Source: Craterostigma plantagineum
Taxonomy: Eukaryota > Streptophyta > Magnoliopsida > Lamiales > Linderniaceae
NCBI GenBank assembly: GCA_027422505.1
Contig: JAPQWV010000028.1
Span: forward strand, 4,678,001-4,742,000
Direction: 5' to 3'
DNA: 64,000 bases
Shown here: positions 36,201 through 46,229 of the stretch, in pieces
Layout: every line of letters begins with the position of its first letter
Numbering within the stretch: position 1 is the stretch's first letter
Translations under genes and position numbers: made by a program
The notes under the pieces: generated by a model
The model's database searches: none
Seen by the model: only the letters and a program-made list of their open reading frames with translations
Told to the model about the DNA's origin: nothing

Positions 36201-36836
36201 AGCGATAAAATTAATTTTTCGATGATAAAATTTTTCGATCGTCAAACTTCGCAGCGAAAAGCTTACTTACAATCAACAAACTTTCTCGCTCGACTAAATC
36301 ACGACGAAAATTTTATTCAAGACGAGAAAAATCTCTTGATCGTCAATTTGCACGGATTTTAATTTTCTCGATCGCAAATTTACACAAAATTTTTCTCGAG
36401 CGTCAAATTTCTCGGCTACAGTGACACAAATAACGTTTCAACACTTAGTAAAATTTTCTAAGTCTTTTACACTGTCGCGAAATCTAGCGAATAAAATTCT
36501 CGATCGTAAAACTGAACGGAGGTTTTATATTTGAATTCAGCGCTTAGGAAATTAACATTGAGAAGTTTTAATTCTCGCGCGATAAAAAGAATGGAGTGAA
36601 TAGTGATTTAAAACACTTAGAATATTTTTCGATCAACTATAGCATATATACATGTATCAAAAAATTATTTTCAAACTATCACACCATATGACCTATGTGC
36701 TTCATATCTGTTTCTCAATAGCCAAACTATCAAACATACTATCACATGCTGGATCATTATGCTTTGATACAAATAAAATTTTCGATACAAATTGTGTATT
36801 ATGAACTAATGATCGTGATTTCCTATTAATTCTCAG
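33201..36836 (+). other. Non-coding spacer of element B with candidate splice acceptor
   Basis: No gene. About 33300 has CATATAAGTAAGG, the counterpart of A's TATA-like site. About 33780-34040 carries GTGAACTTCTCC / CGATAATC repeats matching A's. An AT microsatellite lies at about 34548-34563. About 35200-36640 is rich in TTTTCTCGATCG-type words. At 36805-36836 are ACTAAT, 26 further bases with a T-rich stretch, and TTCTCAG ending directly before the ATG of the extra ORF. Confidence 0.6.
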
Positions 36837-39800
36837 ATGGATCGTTATCCGACATACAACCACATCTATGAGCCAAACATGTACCTGAATGTACAAGACA
36901 CAAACTATCAGCTCGACCTGACAACTTTCAGATGTCCGGACGAGATAATCGTGTCTATTCTACAAGGCCATCCCCTCTGGCACGCTCTCACGGTAACTGC
37001 CTCCGTACCAATGGTCTACCTTCCGCAGTTTTGGGGAATGATCACGAGTCATGTGATTGAAGGAGCATACAGCTTCACTTCGGTGATCGGGACTAGGCAT
37101 ATCAACATGAACAAGAACAATTTCAGCCTCGTCCTCGACCTTCCTTACAGTCACAATTATGACCCACTGCCATCAGACGCTGAGCTGATTCACGATTTCC
37201 TTCAAATGGGGTACCGTCCGCCGCTCACCAAGCTACCTCAGATGCAGAGCAACGGGATTCCCCATCCGTGGAAGACACTTTTTGGAATAATCAACAAGTG
37301 TTTGTCCCCGAAGCATACAGGCTTCGACAAAGGCAACGGCAACATCCTCCGGATATTTCACGGAGTAATGTTCTCGCGAAATTACGATTATTTCGCCCAA
37401 CTGATCTGGAACGACTTTGCAGAACAGATCAGACAGAAAGAGAACAAACGTCCCAAAACTGTGCCGTATGCGAGATGGTTCTCTGTTATCATTCGCCATT
37501 TCATGTAACTATACGAGGACATCCCACGCCTGCCTCCTGGAGGAAATTACCAGCCCCCTCGTCTGAAGTTCTTCCATTACCCGAAGCTCACGGATCTGGA
37601 CCAACCGTCGATGGCAATTCCGTTCGAGCTGCTTCGTCTTGCCGACCCCTCGGGAGACATCTATAGGCCCTACTGTCAGGAAAATCATCTCACCTAACAG
37701 ATGATTCGAGGGCTCCCGACAGACTACAACGTCAGTCCTCCACAATCACAACAACAACACGCTAGTCCTGAAGACACGATGATAGATGAAGTGGCTCAGG
37801 AACTAGAGATTGAGCCCCCAACTCATGAGGAAACAATGCCAGATGTTGAAGCCACGCTGATCGATGCTGTGGCTCAAGAGTTGGAACTCGAAGCTCCACA
37901 AGTATCACTTGGTGCTGAAGTGTCCATCCATGTCAGCATGCTCAAAGTACCTATTGAGGAGGTACTATCTTAACCAGCATCGCTCGAAGCAGAAGCGGGA
38001 CACACCTCACCACCACTGGCTACTACGCCAGAGACCGAGGCTCTAATCTCAAGAATTCAGCCCTCCGAGCCTCAGATGGCGGAACCAGCTAGTGAGGATG
38101 CAGCACGAGGAATCTCACCTCACACGGCTACCTCATCAGACACCGAGTCTGATGAGGAGATTCAATTAATAAGAAGGACTCCGAGACGACTAAGTGTATC
38201 ATTTGAGTCCATCTTCACCACCGTCACCACCGTACCAGACATCGCGCCGATCATCACTACAAGTGCTGCGGACCACTCTTCGCTCAATCTTGAGCCGTCA
38301 CACACCATACCGGTGTCTGGGTCACAGGTTTAATCAGAACCTGCCGCAACACCCATAGAGGAGAATCCTAGTGGTTCACCTCAAGGATTGGGTAGAAGTC
38401 TCGAACAGTCACAACCTCAAGTAACTCCGAGCCAACCTGAGGAGCAGGTGTTGGCTCAAGGATTGTCAACAGGCGACATCAGTCGTCCTGCTCCATCCTC
38501 GACGGAGACGTCCGTCTCATACGTGACTGAAGACAGACTTCAGGCATCCCTCACCGAAGCTTTCAAGTCGTTTGAAGAGAACATTTTGGGGAACGTGCGC
38601 AATGCAATCGAGACATCCCGCCAAGATCGTGGGAAAGCACCTGTCTTGGAGCCGTCTTCCTCACAATTGATCCTCACTCCATCTCAACCCACACAACCCA
38701 CTCCCTTCGGCACACCTATCCTCACCCACAACCTCATAAAGGAGAAGAAGAAGACCTCTTTCGACGACCTCCACTCCATCTTGGTCGCCCGACTACTCGA
38801 GCTAACCACTCGAATACCAGAAGAAGAAGACCTCTTTCGACGTCTCGTGGACCGTTCTGACCCGACCGACACTTGTCAAGGTCAAGGCTCCCGCTCCAAA
38901 TGGAGACATGATGACCAGACGATCAAGGACGTCATGAGGGGGAGAGGAGGCCTAGGCTAATGACCAAAAGTCAAGGACGGAGCTCGGGCGCGACACATAC
39001 AAGCGCTGGAGCCGCTAAAACCTCACAACCTATAACCCAAACAACCCATACCATGCACCGCACCACCCATACTCTAACCCAAATCGACCCACCGTCCTTT
39101 TACCTAAGGACGCCTCCGCCCACACCACCAATTTTCACAAGCCCCTTGCTTCCGGAAGAAGAAGCAAGTGCTGCTATGCTCATCGACCTAGCACGGACTC
39201 AAGCAACTCCATCAACTGCTCCAGACCAATCGGGACCATCTGGAAGTGGAGTCAGCCCACATGAAATCCTCGACAAGTACATATTCGAAGGACAATGGAT
39301 GACTCACTCCATGCCCGACGAGCATCAGAGACAAAGGCTCAAGGACGTTCGACAGTTCTTGCAGCAAGCTTCGGTGGACCTTGTGCTCATAGAAGACGAA
39401 GAGCTTCAGAAAGGTGAAGATCATGAAGCAGATCCCCCAAGGCTACCCGAGCTGATTGCTCAAAGAGCGGATCCCCCTCCAAGAATGATGCCAGGAACCT
39501 TTCGAATAGATACGCCATGGGAGAATATCAGAATAGAAATTCCCTTTCTTGAAGAAGTTCGGGAAAACATATGGAGGTCACCGAATAAAGTAAAGGAGTT
39601 GAACGAGTTCGAGCTCAGAGGGATTTCTCACTGGGATCAGCAAAAGAGAATGACGTATCTTTGGATGCTGACCCATCTCGCACCAGATGTAAGAATGAAG
39701 ATGACTAAAGCGCAAGCTAGGAATCATTATAAGAGTCTATCTCTTATCTGCCAGCTGCTAAGCGTCTACTGCGCCAAAGGATGACTTCCGACACCATTCT

Positions 39801-40441
39801 ACGTAATTGAGAGATTAGACAGAACTCGAGAAGAACTCAGCAAGAGCGACCTACCCTAGCTTCCTTACGAGGAGGTGTACCGTCTCTACCAGCTCTACGT
39901 AGAGAAGTACAAGGGTCCTCAAGGCTTCATCAAGAAAGAAGGACTCGAGGGACTCTACCGTTCATGATGCGACAAGTCAAATACTTCGCCGCACACGATC
40001 TTCAGGTGGCACTGGAGAGCAACATGAAGAAGGTGAACATGACCGCTCCTGTTAACAAAGGACCTGAGATCGAAGCGCTTTCCAACAATCACATTCATAG
40101 CTCAGTCTTAGGAATCATCTATCACAATCCAATTGCAGAGAAGAATAGATTGATGCTGAAGACGGAAGATTCACAAATTTTGTGATGGAACTCTCAAGGT
40201 CATCAGGAAAAACATAAATCAAAGATTGGAAGAAATCAACAGAGAGACGAGGCTGTCCATACATCGGTTCCTAAGAGAACAACCTCTAATGCTGGAACTC
40301 CTTGATGACATCGAGGTGTGCCTGGAGTTGCGAAACAGTCTAAGGAACTTTGAGCATGCACTGGGCTTGAGAAGATCGTACTTTGCCTGACGAGGACAAA
40401 TGGAACGGAAGAGCAATCAACCACAAAGGGGGAGATTGTAG
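36837..40441 (+). pseudogene. SIRE-type extra ORF (aORF, historically 'env-like'), copy B
   Basis: About 1,200 codons between pol and the 3' LTR. Residues 1-224 are a folded block (DEIIVSILQGHPLWHALTV, then VYLPQFWGMI, NNFSLVLDLP, HPWKTLFGIINKCLS and YARWFSVIIRHFM) like the third ORF of plant SIRE elements. Residues 280-700 are low-complexity, acidic and Pro/Ser/Gln-rich, with TATSSDTESDEEIQLIRR. The C-terminal block has IDTPWENIRIEIPFLEEVR, ELRGISHWDQQKRMTYLWML and RQVKYFAAHDLQ. In-frame stops at 37506, about 37695, 37971 and 38331; frame breaks near 38957, 39784 and 40175; CGA to TGA at 40387. The last codons read through the polypurine tract to a TAG at 40439-40441, inside the LTR. No signal peptide or transmembrane helix seen. 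Confidence 0.8.
40425..40435 (+). other. Polypurine tract of element B
   Basis: AAAGGGGGAGA, one base before the 3' LTR. It also encodes the C-terminal QRGR of the extra ORF. Confidence 0.85.
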
Positions 40442-40787
40442 AGACTATTTTTAATTGTGCTTGATTTCATTAGTTATCCTTGTAATTACGGGCTTTATTT
40501 GTATTAGTCCATAGATTAGCACTAGTTTGTTATGTATACCAAGCTTGTTAGGTATAAATACTTGTACAAACGATTGAGCTGAATACAGAAAATTAGAGAA
40601 TCGATCCGAAAGGCTTGCTAATTCAATTCTAAAGAGAGAAAATCAGAAATCATTCTCTCACTACAAAGTTTCTCTCTCGTGTTCTTCATTGGAAGGTTTT
40701 TGATCGAGATGCAATTTCTATCATTTTAATCGATTACCTTAGAATTCATGCCTAGGATTGTTTGAGTTGATAATCGAGGACCTAACA
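40437..40787 (+). repeat. 3' LTR of element B
   Basis: TGTAGAGACT..CCTAACA, 351 bp, followed by the CTGTT target duplication. Confidence 0.93.
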
Positions 40788-40899
40788 CTGTTTCAATAGA
40801 TCTAATCCCCAAGCCGCCTTCTTCCTTCGGTAGACAGATGTCGGCCCAGGCCACTTTAGCGGAGGAGCCGTTCCATAAGAAACCCCTGAATTTTGCCTG
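40788..40899 (-). pseudogene. L1-type LINE, 5' remnant (right of element B)
   Basis: The minus strand encodes AKFRGFLWNGSSAKVAWADI, then CLPKEEGGLGIRSIE, the segment just upstream of the LINE at 18197-19940. The junction at 40899 with A's integrase (TCCAT at 40900-40904) is the 5' truncation point of the LINE. Confidence 0.85.
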
Positions 40900-41830
40900 T
40901 CCATTAATACTCTGTGTCTGCAATAGGTCCACAGAGGTCCATGTGTAGCAGTTCCAAAGGACGTGAAGTAGAAGCAACCAGTTTAATATGATGCGACGCT
41001 CACTTCATTTTTCCTAGTTGACACGCCGAACATTGGTGCTCTTTTTGTAATATTATAGTTGGAAGACCGTGAACCAACTTTTTTGTTGAAAGACGTTGAA
41101 GGCCTTTATTGTTGAGATGAGACATGCGTTTGATGCCATATGCTATTCCTCTGAATTACAGTCTGAGAGATGAGGCAAACAGCTGTCGAGATCCACACGG
41201 ACGTCAGGTTTATCGTGTAAAGATTTGATTTCCGAAGTCCTTGGAGGAGTTCTTTGTCTTGACTATCCAATATTCTGCATCGGTCAGCATGGAAGACCAC
41301 CTGGAATCCTTTGTCGCAGAATAGTCCTATGCTGAACAAGTTATGGCGGAGACCTTCGATGTAGAAGACATCATTTATTGTCAGATTTTCCAGAATTATA
41401 TCTCTGAAGCCGAGAATCGGAGCCGAGTCGTTATTCCCAAATCTGACTTGGCCATTTGGTCGGTCTTGGTAGTTGCTCAGCAGCTCTTGATTTCCCGTCA
41501 TGTGTGTGGAGCAACCAGAGTCGAGGTACCACACATGATGGATCTGCAAAATCAAATTAGAGAGCTTTAGGTACCCACTTGTAAATGGGTCCTCTCAGAT
41601 TAGCAGATTTAGAGGTTGGTTCAGATATGATTCCTAAATTAGTGCTAGGAGCTTTAACAACACAAGTCAATCGAAGAAGTTGAATTGAGTTTGCCCTTTG
41701 TAGAAGACTTGGCCTTTTAGGCTTTCGTCTTTTTAGGCGGGGATTTAGGAACACATTTAGGTTGAACCTGGCAGGGAATATTAATTTCAGCACTTACAAA
41801 TGCTTTGGTAGGCTTGATAGAGGAAAAGAT
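40900..41830 (-). pseudogene. Gag end, protease and integrase N-terminus of A
   Basis: The minus-strand ORF 41555-41106 reads WYLDSGCSTHMTG (protease), RFGNNDSAPILGF, EGLRHNLFSIGLFCDKGFQV and SIWHQ, after which the frame breaks. Upstream (41793-41557) is the gag tail LGIISEPTSKSANLRGPIYK. It continues to HMDLCGP near 40935 and stops at the LINE. It matches B at about 24170-24960. Left of this in A's reading direction (beyond 41830) the element is missing. Confidence 0.85.
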
Positions 41831-41847
41831 CATTCCTTTGGATAGTC

Positions 41848-42610
41848 CCAGAACACAAACTCGTCTGATTGATCCAGAGTATACCCATTGACGAGCTACA
41901 AACTTACTTTCTTAAGCGGCTCATGACGACAGACCACCTTATGCCTGATCATTAGTCTATCCTAGATTTTCCCCAGGCCAAAACCCACCCGATACATGCC
42001 GAGGCGCTGAATCCTTTTTGAAGAGACGTCATGACGATCCTGATGGTGGCGATCGCCCTGAGGGGGAGAAAAAGAAGCGCACATCAGCTACAACAAAAGG
42101 GAAAGGTAAAGAAAATCAAAGGCCAAGCTAATCACTCTCCTGTAGTCATTTGGCAAGTCGGTGAAAGAAGACATCTTGGCGACCTTTCGTGATACCTACG
42201 GGCTAACCGAACGTGACAAAGGGAAGGGCCCCGCTACTACAGGTCCTTCGCCATCAAACATACCGACACATACATCCTCACAACCTCGACCTTCCTATGA
42301 TATACCTCCCGTATCTCCCCGAACACAAACTCGTCTGATTGATCTAGAGACTATACCCATTGACTAGCTACAAACTTACTTTCTTAAGTGGCTCATGATG
42401 GCAGACTACCTTACGCCTGATCAACAGTCTATCCTAGATTTTCTCTACCGTCTGTCCTCTCCCCCAGGCCAAAACCCACTTGATATATGCCGAGGCGCTG
42501 AATCCTCTTTGAAGAGACGTCATGATGATCCTGATGGCAGCGATCGCCATGAGAGGTAGAAAAGCAGCGCACATCAGCTACAACAAAAGGGAAAGGGAAA
42601 GAAAAGCAAG
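41848..42610 (+). repeat. Tandem duplication inside element E
   Basis: 41848-42118 and 42307-42610 are copies about 459 bp apart. Both begin GAACACAAACTCGTCTGATTG and include ACTTACTTTCTTAAG.GGCTC, CTATCCTAGATTTTC and CACATCAGCTACAACAAAAG. The copies differ by substitutions and one deletion of about 18 bp, so the duplication is not recent. Confidence 0.8.
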
Positions 42611-43855
42611 CCCACACAACTCGGACCCAGCTAGCAAACAATACGAATCCCAAACAGGAACAAGCCCCAGACTCCTCCATTCCCAGCTTCGAAGAGGCTC
42701 ATCAGGATGATCCTACCATAGATTCTCATCAAATACTAGATGAGTACATCCGCTCAGGGCCATGGTCGAAAAAAGATGTGTTTGAAGCAGAAGCCGTAGC
42801 AAGAGTTACGAAGTATCGACAAGTATTCAGGCGAGCTGTGGAGGATATTTTCTTTTTCCAACCAATCGAACTAGAGCAGATTGAAGAGACCGAGAAACTG
42901 TTAGACAGAAACATGAATTACTTTAGTTACAGAGCACCCGAAGTTTAAGTCCCAAAGATCTTATTGACAAAAGAAACTGATTGGGACAATGAAAAGCTGA
43001 CATATCCGTTTCTCGAAGAATCTGAGCGCATCTGGAGAACACCCGACTAAATCAAGAAGCTGGATGAACTCAACCTGAGGGGGCTTTCATACCTCAGAGG
43101 TAGAGGCGCTGTAGGTTATCTATGGCTCCTCGCGAATCAAGGAAGCATGCCGGATAGAACGGCCAAAGAACGCCTTCACTACAAATCTAAGTCACCTCTG
43201 ACCAAGATAGTTGATATGAGAGACGACAATTTGGGAAGACACACTACACAGAGTTCAAGGTGATGTGGCATGATGGATCTATCTCAACCATAAACGAGGC
43301 CGATCTACAATTTCTCGACAGAGCCGACGTCAACCATATGTTTTATCTTTGCCGATCTAATGGAGCAACAAGGCTTGAAACTAGGCAATGGTACTATGCA
43401 ATCAAGGGATTCATGCTCAGAGAAATTAAATATCACGCAGCTCAAGATCTTCAAATGGCACTGGAAAATGAAATGTAGAAGGTGAATCTCACCAGACCAA
43501 CGAGGGATGAATACGATCTAAGCGAATAAGAAGAATCTGAAGTATTTAAAGATCCTAAATTAGGCCTCGTCTACCTTAATTCCAATAAAGAAAAAGTGCT
43601 GGTGTCCGAGATACCAAAGTTTAGTGATGGAATGTTGAAACTTATCAAAGCAAAAGTGGAATTCTGGATCAACGAATATCACAAACCAAGGTCACCAACA
43701 GAAAACGAGATCGAGTATCGAAACCTCTTGGATAACATCTTACAAGCCATCAACGAGAGGATCGATCTACGCAACGATCTTAGACACTATGAAGTTAATT
43801 TGGGATTAAGGAAATACTTCCTCAAACCGAAGGGTGATCGAGCCCAGCGAAGATG
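42123..43855 (+). pseudogene. SIRE-type extra ORF, copy E (C-terminal half)
   Basis: KEDILATFRDTYGLTERDKGKGPA aligns with EENILGNVRNAIETSRQDRGKAPV in B. A basic RRHDDPDGSDRHERGRK segment follows, then YPFLEESERIWRTP, LNLRGLSYLRGRGAVGYLW, and the C-terminal REIKYHAAQDLQMALENE and KVNLTRP. Several stops and frame changes (42364, about 42945, 43050, 43476, 43528). The ORF ends RAQRR-stop at about 43853-43855, before the polypurine tract, unlike A, B and F. Confidence 0.7.
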
Positions 43856-43872
43856 AACACTAAGGGGGAGAA

Positions 43873-44076
43873 TGTTAGGACTAATTTGTAGTGTTCATGT
43901 CCTCATTTATATTGATGTATTATTATTAAGAAACGTTTTCCAAGATATTAACCTAACAAAGTGTAAACCCTCAAAGAGAAAACTAGCCGCCACCTTCGTT
44001 CTCAAAATACACACACAAACATATACTCGAAGGTGTGCATCATTTGGAGGGTTATTGCTAGACTACGGGACCAACA
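43873..44076 (+). repeat. 3' LTR of element E
   Basis: TGTTAGGACTAA..CGGGACCAACA, 204 bp. The ends match element C, but the TATA-box palindrome and about 130 bp of length are missing, so an internal deletion is likely. Confidence 0.7.
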
Positions 44077-44199
44077 AATTCTAGTCTCAGCTAAGGTTTC
44101 TTGAGGTAATTAACAAGGTCATCTTCATGTAATTCGTTTCTAAGGTCAGATTCTTCACACAAATTATGTTCTCGCAGCTTCAGTTTTAAGTGATTTTCA

Positions 44200-45090
44200 C
44201 CTAGCTATTGTATTCGGATTCTGTCGAAACTTAGTTCTTTTGAAAGCTAACTTCTTCTAGGGCTATCCAGATCAGTTTGAATCGATTCAATCGGATCATT
44301 CTTCTGTTCTCTGTGAATTGTTTTATGAATCTTTAAAGTTGACAGCACAAACAGGAATTCCTTCTATAATTGCTGTTTTGGATCCGTGCGCAACTTCTGT
44401 TTCAATAGAATTGACCTATCTATAGTGCTCCGATTCTTTCAACATTGTTTCTTTTGAAAGCTTACATCTTCAGCTTTTCATAGCATCTTGAATTGTTTCA
44501 ATCCGATATTCCTACGAATTACTGTGAATTTTTTAAGTCGATGTTGCGAAACTGGATTTTTCTGATAAATACTGTTTTCAGATCCGTGTGCAGCTTCTGT
44601 TTTTAGCTAGTTTGACCTATCTATCGTGCTCTGATTCTTTCAAAACTTATTTCTATAGAAAGCCAAGTTGTTCAGCTTTTCATAGCCCTTGGAATCGAAT
44701 CAATCCGTTGTTTCCACAATTTTCTAAGAATTCTTGAAATTGGTATATCGAACTGAAAGTTGATATTTTCTGGTTTGGTAAAAAACTGATAGCGCAGCCC
44801 CTGTATTTCTCAATTTTGACCCATCTAGACTGCCCCGATTTATTCGAAACTTGTTTCTATTTAAAGCTAACTTTCTCAGATGTTCATAGCCGCTCGAATC
44901 GTCTCGATCCCATATGCTAATTGTTATGAATTTACGAAGTTCCTGATGTAAAACAGAAATTTTCTGTGATTATTATATTTAGTCAAAATTTACTCTTAGC
45001 TTGGCTTTGAATTACCTTGGGCCGTAACGCTGAGATATTATGGTATCTTAAAGCAGTTTCCAGAAGTCCGTAGGATCGTGGCGGAGGAAC
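44200..45090 (+). repeat. Four-copy tandem module of about 215 bp in LTR G
   Basis: Successive copies start near 44210, 44425, 44627 and 44832 with a TGCTCCGATTCTTTC-like word. Each then has TTTCT.TTGAAAGCTAAC, CTTTTCATAGC, TCAATCCG and CTGTTT..CAGATCCGTG. Two related copies lie at 6270-6760. Non-coding. Confidence 0.75.
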
Positions 45091-45426
45091 ATCCGTCGAG
45101 AGCACTAGGGCAGTTTCGGACGCGAGGTAGTAAAATATTGATCTACGACACGTATACAAGTTGTGTTTGACGTGTTTTTAGTTCTTATATGAATTATGTG
45201 ATTAAGGTGAATGAATTTGTGCTAATGTGTTTCTAATAAACTACATGTTTACATACACCATGCATTTTCCTGTCATATGCATTTCACTTCAGAGTAAGGG
45301 ATTGTTCACACCGTATTGGAGACGGTGATGTACCGTAATGGAGAGGGTATCTCTTTGATCGGCGGAGAAGATTGGGATATTGTGATTGTTGACTCGTGGG
45401 TGAGTCGATGTTAGTACTCAATATGA

Positions 45427-45484
45427 CACCTGACGGCAGATAGGCGTGAACGATCTACCTACCCGGCGTGAACGTCCGGGGTGC
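45427..45484 (+). other. Two-hairpin structure in LTR G
   Basis: Loop CGTGAACGA (45445-45453) sits between AGATAGG and TCTACCT. Loop CGTGAACGT (45467-45475) sits between CCCGG and CCGGG. CACC (45427-45430) and GGTG (45480-45483) could close both. The layout is the same as in element D at 52594-52654, with different stem bases. Confidence 0.55.
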
Positions 45485-45546
45485 AAAACCGTCGTTTATT
45501 TTTATTATCGAGGAAGGAGCGACCTGGCGTGAACGTCGAGTGTAGG

Positions 45547-45741
45547 CAGGGACGGATCCAGACCAAGAGAGCTGGGGGGCGAAAGGAAATATTCATAAGT
45601 TCAAAGTATAAATAAGACAAGAAAAAATAAAACAAAAAGTGGACTAAGGACAATTATTTGATTTAAGTACATACTATATGCTTATAGACCTTTTGACTGG
45701 GGGTCAGTGGCTCCTCCAAGCCCCAATGTAGCTCCGTCATT
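45547..45741. mobile_element. Small non-autonomous DNA element (MULE-like MITE)
   Basis: A 195-bp insert in LTR G, flanked by perfect GAGTGTAGG duplications at 45538-45546 and 45742-45750. The ends CAGGGACGGATCC and AGCTCCGTCATT are weakly inverted. A 9-bp duplication suggests Mutator-like transposition. The superfamily call is tentative because the terminal repeats are short. Confidence 0.7.
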
Positions 45742-46229
45742 GAGTGTAGGCTATCGTGTTTGTTATGGGTGCACGAGTGTCGAGTCTAACCTATGACCCT
45801 GATTTGTGTAATGAGAATTAAGTGTAGGAAGAGAAAGAGTGTGCATTGAAAATTGAGACATCGGGATTGGGTTTGAGTGCGCACATACATCATGCATAAT
45901 TTCATCACTGGGCAAGGAGCTCAGTTTACGTGTTGTAGGTATGACCGAGTGCGATGTTGAGACGCATCACGACTGAGCGGGCTGATGGCGGTGACTCCAC
46001 GGACTTTTGAGGGCGGGCTGTACATGGATGAAAACCTGTGGAGCGACGAGAGGATGTTTTGATATATTGGGCTATGGCCTTTGTAAAAGAAATGAAGTTA
46101 TAAACCGTACTCGTTTGTAATATATTTATTTTGTTAAAAAGATTTTTTTTGTTTTAGTAAAATGGGCTTTCCGTAGCTCTCGTTGCGGAAATCCGCCAAA
46201 CTACTTTATAGTAAATGAGGATCGTCACA

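Larger units (their letters stand above)
19941..40787 (+). mobile_element. Copia (SIRE-type) element B, complete but decayed
   Basis: Both LTRs (351 bp each) are present, flanked by CTGTT at 19936-19940 and 40788-40792. Removing B rejoins a LINE ORF (..RSIET | DNKALL..). Without nested element C it is about 15.3 kb: LTR, primer-binding site, about 1-kb leader, gag, protease, integrase, reverse transcriptase, RNase H, 3.6-kb spacer, extra ORF, polypurine tract, LTR. By eye 17 of 351 LTR positions differ (about 95 percent identity). Stops and frameshifts in gag, integrase and the extra ORF, and a deletion of the RNase H end, make it non-autonomous now. Confidence 0.92.
7598..41830 (-). mobile_element. 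Copia (SIRE-type) element A, disrupted by nested insertions
   Basis: Own sequence occupies 7598-16345, 18018-18196 and 40900-41830. On the minus strand the order is: end of gag, protease, integrase (broken twice), reverse transcriptase, RNase H, a 2.4-kb spacer, an extra ORF, polypurine tract and 3' LTR. The interrupting pieces are a solo LTR and a LINE that itself contains element B. The 5' LTR, leader and most of gag are missing beyond 41830, where sequence of element E begins. The reading frame is broken by many stops and frameshifts, so A is dead. Assignment to SIRE rests on the pol motifs and the extra ORF. Confidence 0.85.
41831..44076 (+). mobile_element. 3' part of Copia element E (C-like LTR)
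   Basis: It contains a third version of the extra ORF, a polypurine tract (AAGGGGGAGAA, 43862-43872) and a short LTR. The left end at about 41831 abuts element A with no visible duplication. Its ORF is far more diverged from A and B than these are from each other, and its LTR ends resemble those of element C. Confidence 0.7.
44077..46229 (+). repeat. Gypsy LTR fragment G (Tekay-like)
   Basis: Landmarks in the usual order: AGGTAGTAAAATATTGATCTACGACACGTAT-like donor region (about 45124-45160, described in pieces), GGCGTGAACG hairpins (45427-45484), GAGCTCAGTTTACGTGTTG, then TGTAGGTATG, TACATGGATGAAAACCTGTG, GCGGAAATCCGCCA and an end GATCGTCACA at 46229. The following bases do not form a clear tRNA primer site. 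The left end is lost or begins at the 44076 junction with element E. Confidence 0.7.

Noticed and set aside
36837..40441. Reading the extra ORF as a retroviral envelope glycoprotein
   Set aside because: No signal peptide, no transmembrane helix and no clustered Cys or N-glycosylation pattern is visible. The name 'env-like' is historical and based on position.
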